Assembly (NCBI RefSeq): GCF_029227915.1
Contig: NC_079875.1
Span: 19,835,001-19,899,000 of the forward strand
Source: Hydractinia symbiolongicarpus
Lineage: Eukaryota; Cnidaria; Hydrozoa; Anthoathecata; Hydractiniidae
DNA: 64,000 bases
Direction: 5' to 3'
How positions within the stretch are numbered: the first letter of the stretch is position 1; every line of letters begins with the position of its first letter. This document shows, one piece after another, positions 1-13,596 of this stretch. A program made the translations under genes and the position numbers. The notes under the pieces were generated by a model. That model ran no database searches and was not told the origin of the DNA. It worked only from the letters and a program-made list of their open reading frames with translations.

Positions 1-2489
1 GCAAGTTATACTTGTGCTGTTTAGAAATTTATACAGCAAGTTATTCTCCTTCAACTTAATAATAAAATTCGACCACTGTTAGTTTATTTTATGTTATTAT
101 TGTGTAAAGAAAATGGTAATCAAAGTTCGAGCATGTTTTTGAAAGCCCTACACTGGTACACATATTAATATTTTCATTTTCTTTTTATCCATCTTTCAAC
201 CTTTTTTGTATCTAAATGTTTTATTAAATTCTGTTTTTACAGACTTTTTACGTTGAGAATTGAATCAAATAAGGATTTTTTTATCTCAAATATTTTTTTT
301 TTATAAGATTGAGTTTAAAATTCAATTTCAAGTTTGAGTTATTACTACCATTTAACGGTAAAAACACCCTAAAAAACCGCTGATACTTAAAATTTATAAC
401 AGAGCGTATTCTACCTTGTTTTTATTATTTATCCTAAATGATATCGACTAAGAGTCTTGTCAATATTACATTTTAGGTAGCGTAATTTTGAAGATATTTA
501 TTATATGATAATCATAACAATAATATGTCTTTTTTCTTACTTAAATTATTTTACTGATATAAATCACAAAAAAATTAAACTTTTGTTTAAACACGCAACT
601 ATTTTTGTGATGATAAATTTGGTGTATAAATTTTTTTTGCTTGTTTTTTTGTTTGAGTTGTCGGAAAACCAGAAATACTACTGTTTATATGAAAATTTTT
701 CGAAAATAATGACTAATTTTAGTTTCATCGCAACAAATTACCATGAACGAAGAATCATTTTCAAGTGGCTTTAACAATAGTGGTCCTAAAGTAATGTTAT
801 TGATTCACCTTGTTTAGTATAATTGTAGATTGGCATTCAACTAAGAAAAAATAACCTCATTGATTATCTTCTATTATATTTTTAGGAGTTGGTATGAAAA
901 AAATGTTTGTTTGTTTTTTTGTTGTTCTTTTTCTTTAAAATTTTCAAAAAAATAAGGGTCTGTAGGGCTTGTAGAACAACTAATACAGTTGGAGTCGCTC
1001 AATAATTAAAAATATAACCTTGGGTTTTGCAAAGTTTGCTATTGTTTTTACCATAGAAAAATAGCTATATGTATTTAACAATATTGGTTAGCAATAAGAA
1101 TATAGGTAATAACTATCGCATACATTCAGGTGCTGATCCAGATATTTATGTTGGCCCCTGTGTGTAGCGCTGCAGGCAAAAAAAAATTTCCAGACTTTGT
1201 GGAGGGTGTTTAGGTTGGCTAAAATGGTCTTACCTGAAAATTGGAAACTCAAAATATCTCTATAAAACTATTGATATTTCTCAGCCAAAATACAAAATTA
1301 ATGGCCACCAATTTATTACTGGAAACTATTAATTTTTAGACATTCCTTTCTCGTTTCGACAGATGTCACAAAAATTTACGCAAAGTTAATTTCTTTGATA
1401 GAACTAACAAAATTTAGAAGGGCTAGCGTATTCATATCTTCGATCTATATGGCGTTTTGACTGTTTTTAAACAATCTTTTTTGCTATATACGATGCCGTT
1501 TTCATAATTTCTAAATAATCTATGACAATTTTTTCGCTTTATATGATCCCCTTTTCATGATTTCTAAATGATCTACGGAGATCCCATTTTGAATTTTGTT
1601 AAATGAACCACAGTGATCTTTACATAATTTGATAGTTAATTTCTTTAGAAATAGGGGATGTGTGATATGTGTTATATTAGAATCAACTTTGTAAGGATTT
1701 GAACTGGAACTAATTTAACGAAGTGTTAAAACAAATTAATTTTTTTTTGAAATGATTAGGAACGGATGCGAAACTATTTGAAAATGATTATGAAACAAGT
1801 TTCAATTCAACAAAGTGATTTGAAACTATGTTGAAATGAATTTAAAAATATGTTTTTTGAATTTTTTTTTAAAATAAAAACGTACATATAGAGATCATTT
1901 CAAATAAAATATTATATGAATTAGAATGAATTTTTTTTTAAACAATTGTGGAGACGATCCCTAAAAGCGTTTGCTTGTCATTTTAAAAGGCATAACAGCA
2001 AAATGTAAGCTTGGAAGGGAAGAAAAACCAGAAAAACCGTGGTTTTTATGAAATAATAATTTACGTTTATTAAATTTAATTGGTTTTTAATTGGTTTAAC
2101 ATGGATTCAAAATTTATTTAATAATACTTATAACACTGTTACATCATATTACAAATAATATTTTGATTCTATCAAATTGTTTCAGAACTTCTTTTAAATC
2201 CTTTTTAAATTGTTTCAAAATCATTTCATTTTTTTAGTCTGTTATAAAATCGTTTCATAAAAAAATATGTAAAATTAATTCGTTTCATGATACGATTATG
2301 AAATAATGTAAAAAGGAAATAATGGTATGATTTTCATACAATGAAAATCAATTTAATTTTTATCAAAAATCTTGGGAACTTAAAGTCCTTAAACCTTATG
2401 GGAAACGTCAGATTGCTTAAGCTATGTCTACAAAAACAGCCCGTGTAATATCATTCTTAAAGTGCTTTCAATATTTTTTATTTTTCTAG
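1..2489. other. AT-rich stretch, no gene recognised
   Basis: No ORF here has recognisable protein features; the 89-codon frame at 505-774 is Phe/Leu/Ile-rich, as AT-rich noncoding DNA is. Around 1460-1580 a ~65 bp unit (cataatttctaaataatct and catgatttctaaatgatct) occurs twice, imperfectly. From about 1690 to 2340 there are many short degenerate repeats of the type TGAAA-T/C in both orientations (tttgaaact, gtttcaaaat). This stretch may hold upstream exons of the coiled-coil gene that starts to be visible at 2490, but I could not identify any. Confidence 0.5.
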
Positions 2490-4714
2490 TGTTAATTTGT
2501 CTACAGTGGAAAATGAATACATCCGCAACTTGCAGCAACAAATCTATTTTCTTGAGTTGGAATGTGAATATCTTCGTGACCAAACAAAAGAGATCATTGC
2601 AGTGCCATCACATTTAACTCATGAAGCAGAAAAAATGATAAAAAAGATTAAAGTATGTTCTAAATGAGAAACTATAGAGTCTGAATGCAGAAAAATCCTT
2701 AGACTTTTTATGACTTAAAAGCCTGTAAAGTAGAGTGAAACCTTCAGACATCATACACCTGCTTACATATGTTAAAAAAAGACAATTAGTTTTAAAGAAG
2801 ACCTCCCACTTTAAAAAAAAAAAATTTAAAAAAGAATCGTGATAGACCTCTGAATTCTTAATCAGTCGTGATTTGAGATTACATCTTGTTGTGTCCAGTA
2901 AAATGCTATTCTTAAAGAAAATTGCTAACTTTAGAGTGAAAAGGAAAGGTTGGCAGGCCCCCTTTAAAGCACACTGTTTTAGTGTATAGTTCCCATACAT
3001 TTTGATTTCTAAAAATTTTTTTCTTTGTCAATCATGTTCCTATTTAGAAAATTAGTGCAAAAATAAAAAAATTGTCTTGATTCCCATAGGAAGTTTAATA
3101 ACAATAACCAGATTAAATTTATCCCACTTGTGTCTAAAATCTTGTCAAGATATTGAACAAGAAATACAATTTGATTTCACTTGTTTTTTACGGTGTTGTA
3201 AGAAATCAAACAGTGAAAAATGTGATCTTTTATTAATAGCCTAGGTAGCATTTTTAGTTGCCACATCTCTTCAAAACTCATAAATTTTCCTTTTGCCAAA
3301 TTATATTGCTACTATTGCTAACTATATTGTTTATCACTTCTTTTACTGAGGAACGATCCTAATTTCTATTTTTACTGCCAATTTGTTTTTATAGACCATG
3401 CAATCCGAGTTGCAACAAAGGAATAAAGAAATTATCACTAATGAAAGCACCATCAACATCTTGCAACATGATAAAGAAGATACTGTTTCCAAGTTACAAT
3501 TAGCAGAAGGTTTACTTATTTTTGTTTTCGTTAGTTTCGGGAAATTGATGATTGTAAAAAGTAAATTTGAATGTGTTTTTTCTTCACCAGTGGGAAGTCT
3601 CTTTTGTTTATAATTTGCTTTAAAAACTATTTTAATCTTCTCCCACATTCCGCCAGTATCTTGTGAAATTTGAAAAATAAAATAATTTGCAGGGACTTTA
3701 GTGCAGCCATATTAACAGTAAAGATGCCATTCCAACTACAGGGTCACGAATCCTGAAATAAAATACTATAGTTCTGGTAACTCTGTTCAAACTGTCAGTT
3801 TGAAAAAAATCCAATACCCTAAATAATTTTTTTACTGCTAAGTTATATGGCCCAGGTTTGTCTCACAATTTTAAAAGAAAAAAAAAATTTATTCTACCCC
3901 TTGTTTTAAGGGGACACCGGATGGGGTAGAAATAAAACCTTATTTATAAAAAGCCAAAAATTGATATTTTGTTTGAATAAGGCCTTTCTTATACAAGAAC
4001 AACAACAAGTCAGACAATTAGAATTAAATTTCGTCATGATCAGCAATTATGAAAAGTTCCAGTTAGCATTTACAATGATTGTATTGACAATATGGAAGCA
4101 CTTTTCCTCACATTGTCAGACTGGAAAATGTTTTAACATACAACCATAAAAAATGATTGTATAAATATGAAAGAGGATTGTGTTGTTCAAACAATATTCT
4201 ATTTTGTTTTGCATATTTAAATTGCATAGTTAAAATCAAGAGTTATGCAACACATGTGAACTTAACAATACAATTTAAAACAAGTAGTTAATCTGTCTTC
4301 TTTTATCGCAGGGGTTATACTCTCTCAATCTCTAACATTACAAAATTTTGGCCTGAATTAAGCAAAAGCTTTATCAGTCATTCCAAATTTATTTTTTTAT
4401 TTCTAATTTTGTGCAATCTAATTTTTGTGCACCATCAAAAAAGAAATGTTTCGTATTTATGAAACTTTCATGCAGCCAAATGCATGAAAAATTTAGTATT
4501 CCGTACAACTAATTCTTCTTACAGTGGCTCTGTAAGAAAATTAAATGTGTGCTATAATTTAGTAATTTATAAGGTTTATAAAAAAGTGATATGTTACTGG
4601 ATGTCTTTCCTATTGCTTTTAAAATTTTCTCTTGGCTGTTTAACGCACATAAAATATGCAATACTAGTCGTTAGCCACGGGTTCGCCCGTCACAGCTAAG
4701 CTACCATTTTGCGT

Positions 4715-4745
<31 letters not shown>

Positions 4746-7700
4746 AGACAGACATATACGGCATTATAATATAGATATGGAAAATGTCTTTGTATAATTG
4801 TTATAAAGCAAGATTTTAATTAAAACAAATAGCGCCCTAATTTAACTTTAGATTTAATATAAATACGAACAAAAATATTACATTCAAACTAATTTAGCTA
4901 CTATAATCTACTTTAGAAACATTTTCATCTGAGAAAAGAGAATTGATAAGTGAGGTAGTCAATTTAAAAAAACAAGTTGAGCGGCATAAGTTGGATGCAA
5001 TGCGAAGAGTTACTGACATAGAAAAGTACAAATCTGATACTGATACCGCAATGCTGAAGCTAAATGAAGCAGAAAACAAAATTAACATTCTTCGAAGTGA
5101 GGTAAAGATATAATAACTCATATCTGATCATAGTTAGCTACATTTGTGTTTGTTATATGGTACATGGCCTAGCGGTTTTGGAGTTCACTTGTGGTTTAGT
5201 TCACAGTGAAAACATGTTTAGCAAGTGCCTTTACAAGGCACTAAAATATTGAGAAAACACTCAGTGGTGTCACTTTGTTATTTGAGAAACCGTAGCAGCT
5301 TCTCATACAACTGAGAAGTCATGTAATTTACTGCCTTAATATACCCATTTCCACATCATTTCGTTTCGCAAAATATACATACTAAAAATACCAAATAACA
5401 TGAAAACAAGATTAGTTATGAGCAAACTTTAAGTTTTCAGGAAAGTAGTGCATAAATGCTTTGTTTATATGCATTATTTGCGAAATTAGTTTGTTATACA
5501 ATCTAATTATTTAAATGGGGTAATAATATGGTATAATAGCATGTCTCCGCCAGAAACTTGGCAGTTTCTATAGTTTGTTTTTCATTCTTCGTGTTAACTG
5601 AGCTAGGTATACTGGCTAGCTTTGAATATGATGATATGAGTAGCTGTGTTATTCACTCGCAAATGCGAAATTTCAATTTGTTTATCAAAATTGGTGGTGT
5701 TGCTGGCATATCCTGTGTCTTCAGTTATTGAGTGTATCTTTTTTACAAATATCTGCAAAAATAACATTAACTAGGTTTACTACCAGTTGACCTATATTGT
5801 AAGGGGTTTTACCCCATTTATTTTTTCCCAAGTAAAACAACAAGGTTAGTTTTAACAGTATTCAAAGCTCATAAATCACAAATTTGTGATATCAGAAATA
5901 GCATACTAATTTGACTTTTTTATTGTGATGGGGCAAGTTGGACTTTAAACCCCTTGTTCTCAGTGTTGAAGTGTTACAGCTTTTATTGGGATGTTCTCGC
6001 TTTTTTTTGTCACAGTTTAAGCCATTGGCCTAGGTCGTATTTTGAAGGAGAAAAAATTAATTAAAATTCCAAAATATGTCAAAATAAAACTAATTTGTAA
6101 ATCATAACACAGCGTGATGTTGACAACAGGAGTGATAATGCTAATTCTGAAACTTTGTATTGAGAGAGTTACCATCTTAGTATATTAAAAATATTTAACG
6201 TATGCTTAATAAGTACCGCTAAGGTATAATGAGTTAAGTCAAACAATCGAATTAAATGCAAAACTCCTTATAATTTGTTTCGTAAAAAAATATATGTTTT
6301 CTACGAGGAGAAAATTATGGAACAAATTTACCAACAAGTTCTCGTTTTTCAAGAAAACAATAACTTTGCTCAGCGAGTTTTAACCAATCAGGAAAAAAAT
6401 ATCAGCTTTTTGCACTGTAGAATGGGAAAATAAGTAAAAATTGCACTCGTTTTTCGGTAGAAATTAAAATATAGTGTATATTTCGCATAGATTAGCCAAT
6501 CACAGTTTGAGAAAAACTCTAACCATATGATAACTAGTATTATATAAAAGGAACAAAACTAAATACGAACCTAGTCTTTAAGAGCATTAAGGCTGAAATT
6601 TAAGCATTTTGATAGCTTTTAAAAAAAGATATGTGCATATATATAAGATAAGTTAGAAAAAACCTTAAAAAATAGAGTGCCTTTTGAGAAAAAAAAGAAA
6701 AAAGGCTTTTTTATATGTGGAGATGATACAAATGTACAATTATTGACAGTCAGTAAGAGAGAGAGAGAGTAGTGGCGGAGGGAGTGTGACAGTTACATAA
6801 TCGCAACAGCCAATAGTTTGAAAATATTAATTTTAAATATCATTTGATGGAACATGTTGAAAATGCATTGTTAATTACTCATTCAACTAAGCTATATAGC
6901 TACAACCCTGGAAAAATATTTGGGAAATTGTGATAAGAACATCTTGCTTTTTTGCATTATTCTTGATGTTGCAATCACTTTCCCCTCTTCCCACACACAG
7001 TTCATTTTACTTATACTCATAATGTTTCTGAAGTACATATTCCATCTGCAACATTAACTTTTGGGAAGGGAAGAGCTTAAAATGAAATAGCTAGCTTAGC
7101 TGGCTACTTGCTGTTTTGCCTGTAGCTATACTTGCTGGTTACTAGCAAGCTAATTGTACTTTTCTGATCTGATCAGAGTAATATAAAATGCAAATGAGCA
7201 TTTAGTAAGGTGAAAACAACATGAGTTTAAGTTAGGTTTACCTAGCTAGCTAGCATACAGCAGAAGATAATTATTAGAATTTACAATATTTTAACCTTTT
7301 TGTCACACCACCACTACCAACACCCTCTTTATAATTGTGTTAACTACGATTTGCGAACCCTAACTGCTAGTTGAAATCTTCGAAAGTCAAAATTTTATTG
7401 ATACATTCTTCAAACTTGCATGTAAACAACCAGCATCCTAAAATTTGCTAATCTCGTTTTCATGTTATTCTGCACGTTCACAGGCCTATTTGGCAGATTA
7501 AAAATAAACATGGAATTAGGTCTATTCTCCGATTTGCAAAAGTTTGATAGCCATGGCTAGTTCAGGCCGTGGCTATCAAAATTTCTTTAGTGGGCTCCAA
7601 AGGGCCTTCTATAACTTTAAGGTCAATTTATTTATTTGTTTGTTTGCTGTTTGTTTGTTTATTTGTTTGTTTGTTTGTTTGTTTGTTTGTTTGTTTGGAT

Positions 7701-10700
7701 TGTTTGTTTTATAGTATTTTGACAAATATTCTTACACAAACGTTGTAGATGATAAACAATCTTATATCATTTTTTTTTTATCTGACATCAATTTTTTTCT
7801 CGTTTCAGCTCAATGAAAAGACTGAGCAGTTTAACAGAATGCGGGTGGCGTTTGAAGAGAAAAGAGCACAGTGTTTAAAAACACAAACAGAGTTTAAAGA
7901 ACTCGAAGAACGTTACTTTCATTCCAAAGTCCTTAATAAAGAAAAAGTTGATGGGGGGCTTCAGGTAATACATAGCGAAATTGATATTTACAAAACCAAT
8001 CTGCCAAAATCTGAGAAATAGTTAATGGAGGAGTAAAAATCAGAAAATATCATTTACCAGTTGTATCCGTCATTTTTTGCTTAGTTCAGGGGTTTTTTAT
8101 TCACAAAATATTTAATGATAATGTCGCGTTGACAGATAAAAGTTTGCAATAAATGAATTTCATTCAACAAGCCGTTAGGATGTGTTGTAGTTATGGTTTA
8201 TATAGCCATATTTGCGAATATAATATATAAATGTCTTCAGTGTAATGACTCTCAAAATTGCGAATTTTGCCTGGGATTTTCTGTATTATGACATAAGTAC
8301 ACGCTCCTGTTTAGTGAGGACCCAACTTTATTCATGTCCTTGTGAATGTTGCATCTAGGCTGAACTAAAAAATCTGCGTTATGATGTTCGTGAGAAAGAG
8401 TTACAAGCTGAACAAGATCGCACACTCAGGCTGAAAGTAAGTGTTATGTTTGTTCCATGAGAGTGGAATGGTAGTTTTACGCTGTTGGTAACCATACAAG
8501 CTTACACTATCGAAAGATTTCTTCAATTTATAATCGGATATGTAAAGCAAACATACAAGTTTTCTATAGTCTTAGATTTGTGACGTGTGTTTAATCCGTC
8601 AGCCTTTGAAAATATGCACGGGAATTCGCCTATCGTACATGGTTCTTGCATTATTATTTAACATGTTAACCTGTTAACATGAAGTAACGAAATTACTCTG
8701 CGGTGCTTTACAATAAAACTGTTCCGCAACCATTTTAAAGACACAGAGACGATATTAATAAGGGCGGCTAGTCGTTAGCCCGTAAATATATTCACGGAAA
8801 TTAGCTCGTTTTTTTGCATAAAATTTTTTTGTATCTAATATATCAGTGAACCATATAAAAATTAGCCATAAAGGAAAAGTCTGACTAAGATCTTATTTTT
8901 TGCAAAGAAACCAAAAAGCAGAATTAAAAAGTGACAGACAGATCCATTTTGTCAAACTGACATGACACACCATATTAAGTTAATAACTAGGGGTTGGAAA
9001 AGGGGGGAATTTGAAAAAATAAAGAATCAGCCTTCAGGGCCAATTATTTAGCACTTATGGTGCATCACTGTACTAATATTATAGATAGCGGATGATTGTG
9101 CGGCCCTGGTAAAAGAAAATGCTGCATTGTCGTCACAAGTGATCGAACTTCGAAAGCAGTTGGATTCAGTAAGTAGCTATAGAGAATTGTTTTCGGGTTT
9201 TTATATTCTAGTATAAAAAACTCCAACAATTTCATTAGTTACGTTTCATTTTAACTGGTTAATGAAGTAAAGTGGTACTATATCGATAATAAATAACACT
9301 TAAAAAATTTAAGCGGCCTTCTCTAAACCTTCTCTTATTTCTTAATGATTATTGGAATTTATTTTGTGAATTTAAAAATCGAACGATCGTGAATTATTCA
9401 TTTTATTCAAACGTGGTTTTGCCTTGTGGCTTCGAGATAACAACTTAAAAAATTTTCCAATAGGGTTGTCAATAAAGTTGATTTTTGAGATTAGATGCAC
9501 TGTAAAATACAAAGCTCTCGTTAAACGAGCACACATTTGCGAGCTCCGTCTGTACCTTTTACCTTGCGTTTTGTATTTTACGGTGCAACGATATATATGT
9601 GGTGTGTATATACCGTATTCTCTCATCTCATACGAAAAAACATTCTCGGGAGAAACTCGCTGAATTTTCTAAAGATGACGAAAATTTGGTTTGTCGAAAA
9701 ATTTTTGTTCAAATATAAATTTATGAATAAATGAGACTCTTCATTCTCTTTGTAATAAAGTTAAGGTAGAGTATAAATTCTAACAAAAGCGCTTCTTTAC
9801 AAAATTTTGCTCCAATTTTTTGCAAAGAGGATTGTCCTTAAGTTCGGAATGTATAGTTTATAGCTATTGGTTGTATTTTAGGAAAGTGAATTCAATGAAA
9901 AATGCTCGTACCGCACACGAGTAAACATACAGGAACTTGTGACGTTAAAAGAAGAACGTCGACATATTGAAAGAGAACTGGAACGATGGAAAGAACAAGT
10001 TCAAATTGAACAGGAAAAATACAGAAAATTATTAGACAAGGTAAACTTTTTCAGGGTTTTTCCCTACACGACCATCTTTCTCTACGATTTTACATTCGAG
10101 CATCCATTTTAAGCAAATTTAAAAACAAAAAACTACGAAGAAGTGACATGCATAAAAAAGCGAGTTATTGTTATAATAACACGCAAAATATGTCCATGCC
10201 TAATAGAATAGCAATAACATATACTTTGTTTATATATTTTGTAACTACCAAAAATACAAGAATGCGAGTTAACAATTAACACACAAAGATTTGACTTACA
10301 AATAATGTAATACGCAAAAATGCTACTTAACAAAAAAATGCGTGTTAAAAATTAACATGCAAAAAATTTAACACACACAAATGCCGGATATTAAAAAATT
10401 CGTGTTAACACTCCCTCGTGGTTGATAAAAATTTTTGAGATGAAGAGCATATGATAAATCATATAAACAAATATGAAGGAGCTATTCCATGAACCGACCA
10501 CAGTTGGTAAACAATTTCTTTTTATGAAAAACCAGACGTGAAGTAATCTTTTATGATATCTCGACAAAACCATTCCACGTTGCAAGACGAAATATCTCTT
10601 CGACAAAAAACAAACACTTGCTTTTCGTGTGTCTCCACCAACAATCATCACCATAAGGTTCCACGTGCGCCGAATAAACGGGTACCTATAAGGAGGAGCG

Positions 10701-13596
10701 TTGTACCATTTAAGAAAGACACTTAGCAACAATAGTTCCATTCATGAACTCGCACTTATGTGTTAGCAATAACTCGCATTTTTGGTTCTTAATAATAACA
10801 AGCAATTTCGCGTGTTAACAATAACTCCCATTTTTGCGTGTTAATAATAACTCGCATTTTTGCGTGTTAAATATACTAGTGAGTGAAATATTTGCGTTAT
10901 ACTGATTTAAATTAAATCTAACATTCTCATATGTTAGTGGTATATTTGCATGTTAATCATATAACTCATTAATATTGTATATTTCGCGTGTTATTATAAC
11001 AATAACTCGCTCTTTATGGGATGTCACTTATGGACCACGGTAAGAAACCCACGTTTAAATGTTTAAATGTTTAAAAGTAATACAATACTAAACAGATCAA
11101 CGCGAAAATTCGCGAGTAAAATTAAATCTTAATGCCGACGCTGTAGAGATGTTTCGCCAAAAAACAAATATTCTACCAATGTAAAACTCGCAAAAAAAAT
11201 TCGCGAAAATTCTCCTATACGAAAAACTTTCATATACAGAATTTTCGTATGCGCTAACTTTCACGAGTCGGAAATTATCTGTATTTTCGCGAAAAAAAAC
11301 TAGCAATTTTTGTGTTTAAAATGACAGCCTAAATAGGATTGCATGAATTTATTTATTTTTCATTTAGTTTACCTACGAGGAGGACAATTATACGAAAGGT
11401 ATTAGATAACATCTTGAATAAAGTTCTGCGATTGTGTAATACTTCTAAAAATTTTCCATAGTAAAATATAATATTTCACTTAAAGAATACCGTAAATGCT
11501 TGCTTAAGTGCCCACTCGTATAAGCGCCCAACCTTTTTTGTAATTATTTTTATAAGCACCCTTCTTGTTCAAATATCTCGGAAATTAGAAAAAACGACTT
11601 TTTACTAAATATCAGCTTTCTGCTTAAAAATATCCACAGCATGAAATTTCATGTCAAAATGTTTTTATCCATGTTTGTTCATTATTACATTGACATAAAG
11701 GAGATTTAACAATAAACATTTACCCTCAGAGACATGTTATTTATACTTCTTACATATACAGTACAGTAAAGGAGAGACGAACTGTGCTGTGGCGCGGCTA
11801 CTCAATAAAAGTTCACGATCAGTGTTAATTTTGAAAACCAGACCTACTTGCATGGTCTGCTCCATAAAATATATTAATCAAATGTTACAAAAAAAAGTTC
11901 TAAATAAAGACTAAGAACGTTTTAATATTGAAAATATTCGTAAAGAGTTAAAAAAAAAAATTTAGTTGAATTTTCACCAAAAAACTCTACAAAACAGCAA
12001 CAGAGTAGACCCAAAAGATAAATCAGTCTGTTCGAATAGTGCTGAATTATGTTCATTTGCCAAACGGATGGCTAAATTAAAAAAACAATGGAATATATTT
12101 CTCTTTATTGCAATGGTCACGTGTCAATACACAAATTAATTAAACAAGAAAAAGTTGAAGATCAAAATAGCAAATGTGGGCTAAACAATATGTGACGAAA
12201 ATATTATTTTATTAGTTTACACTACTGAACTTACTGAACTAATGGTAAAGAAAGTAAAGATTCGTGAATAAAGATGAAGTCACCATATTGCGCGTTCGAA
12301 ATTTATAAAATGCTGTTGCCACTATAGTACGTAAAATATTCTTGGTTATCTTAAGTCAAAGAACTTATTTTTGATGTTTACTGGTTGGTACATTCAAAAC
12401 ATACTTATTTGTACCCCTTGCAGCCATGGAAATTCTGTAAAACTGTTGTTAGGAAGATATATAGATATTGTGTTGTGAAATATTGTTTTTTTTTTTTTTG
12501 TTATTAAAGTAGTTACCTTAGTAGATTTTAGGGTTTAGAAATCTATAAAAAAATCTCCCGCTTAAAATTTATTTTCTGGCAACCACAAAATAAATTTTTG
12601 TCCGCCTCCCCAAACAAATCTTCCGGTGCCTTGAATTTGGTCTTATATTATATATTATATTTTGTGCCGGTTAATTCGAACTCTGTTTTTAACATTTTGC
12701 TAATTCGAACAGATTTTTGGTCCCTAGATTAAAAAACGCTCGTTAATTCGAACTTTTGGCACTCATAATCTAAAACTTTAATTGAAATAAAGACATCTTT
12801 AATCTTTTTAAAGTCAATATTTTTAATCATCGAGCGCTTCACCGAGCATTTACGGTACGCTCGGTTTAGAATTTAACCCCCTAACCTGGGTTCTCTAAAC
12901 CAAACCTTTTAAACGTTTTAGTTCTTTAATCCGAATCGTTTAAGCGAAAGAAATTATTATTACACGTTTTGGAAATTCTTACACTGTAAAAATGTTTTAC
13001 GTAAACACAGAAAGCTGTCTCTTTGACCTTTATTTATGAAGTTGTTTTTTTGGAAAACGTATTAATTTTTTATTTTTTTTCAATCGATAGCAAAATTGCA
13101 AAGAAGCAAACTAAAAGCAGAGCTGGAGGAATTGGAAGGTATAGAATCAGCTGAAGCCAAAGAAAATGTTCACTTGCGAAGAGATAATATTCTTTTAACT
13201 GATCAAGTTACTGAACTAAGAGATAAGGTAACTATATCATCTGTATGTAATTGAGAACTGCGTTTTCAAGGTGATTGCTTGTTTTGTTTTTGTGAGGTTT
13301 TTGTTACATTTAAATTACATTTATTTTTAAATGTTTAACGTTTTCATGTTTTGTTTTAGTTACGCTCAAAAACGGAAGAAGTAGAAGATTTACAGGTACA
13401 GATGCAGCGCTTGGAATCCAATTGCGATACATTAAAGACCAAGTTAGACTACAGGTCAAGTTTTGATCAAATCAAATGGGAGGAATTCGAGCGTATGGCT
13501 GATCATATGAAACAATTCTCGCGTAGTATTTCGCCAATTCGACACAGCGTTTCAGGCACGCCTTTAAAAATTAAGACATTAGAAGTAGATTCTTGA
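2490..13596 (+). CDS. Ten-exon coiled-coil protein gene, 3' part
   Basis: Ten exons join with consistent phases: 2490-2652, 3395-3509, 4917-5101, 7809-7964, 8359-8436, 9085-9168, 9882-10040, 11368-11398, 13091-13227 and 13360-13596 (stop TGA). Each has an AG acceptor, and each internal one a GT donor. The joined product of about 440 residues is almost entirely heptad-like and rich in Glu, Lys, Gln, Leu and Arg, as expected for a long alpha-helical coiled coil. The first visible exon contains EYIRNLQQQIYFLELE, and the C-terminal exon ends in a Ser/Pro/Arg-rich tail containing SRSISPIRHSVSG, possibly a phosphorylated region. The first exon has an acceptor and no clear start codon, so more 5' exons lie upstream, perhaps outside the window. 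No signal peptide or membrane segment is seen. A cytoskeletal, centrosomal or ciliary role is common for such proteins, but I do not recognise the family. Confidence 0.85.
4676..4770. repeat. GACA/GACG microsatellite within a dispersed-repeat-like block
   Basis: A tract of tetranucleotide GACA and GACG units occupies about 4715-4755 and is preceded by ctagtcgttagccacgg. A similar lead sequence (ctagtcgttagcccg) recurs at about 8768, which suggests both are fragments of a dispersed repeat. The block sits in intron 2 of the coiled-coil gene. Confidence 0.6.
7634..7697. repeat. (TTTG)n microsatellite
   Basis: About 64 bp of nearly uninterrupted TTTG units, just upstream of the fourth visible exon of the coiled-coil gene. 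A short (GA)n run also occurs at about 6755-6768 in the same intron. Confidence 0.85.
9496..9587. repeat. 92 bp foldback repeat (MITE-like)
   Basis: The 18 bp ends, tgcactgtaaaatacaaa (9496-9513) and its reverse complement at 9570-9587, match with one mismatch, leaving a ~56 bp loop. It lies in the intron between the sixth and seventh visible exons of the coiled-coil gene. It could be a very short MITE or a simple palindrome. No clear target duplication was found. Confidence 0.55.
10141..11029. mobile_element. Non-autonomous TIR transposon (889 bp)
   Basis: The ends are inverted repeats of about 49 bp with roughly five mismatches. Both contain the block gcgagttattgttataata, and they begin with aagtgacat (10141) and end with atgtcactt (11029). 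Inside, at 10745-11010, a unit like ttaacaataactcgcatttt is repeated in a degenerate tandem array. No transposase domain is visible; the 116-codon minus-strand frame at 10391-10741 resembles nothing I know. It sits in the intron between exons 9882-10040 and 11368-11398. No convincing target duplication could be read, so the superfamily is unknown. Confidence 0.7.

Noticed and set aside
505-774. 89-codon plus-strand frame
   Set aside because: Low-complexity Phe/Leu/Ile composition typical of AT-rich noncoding DNA; no motif, no splice context.
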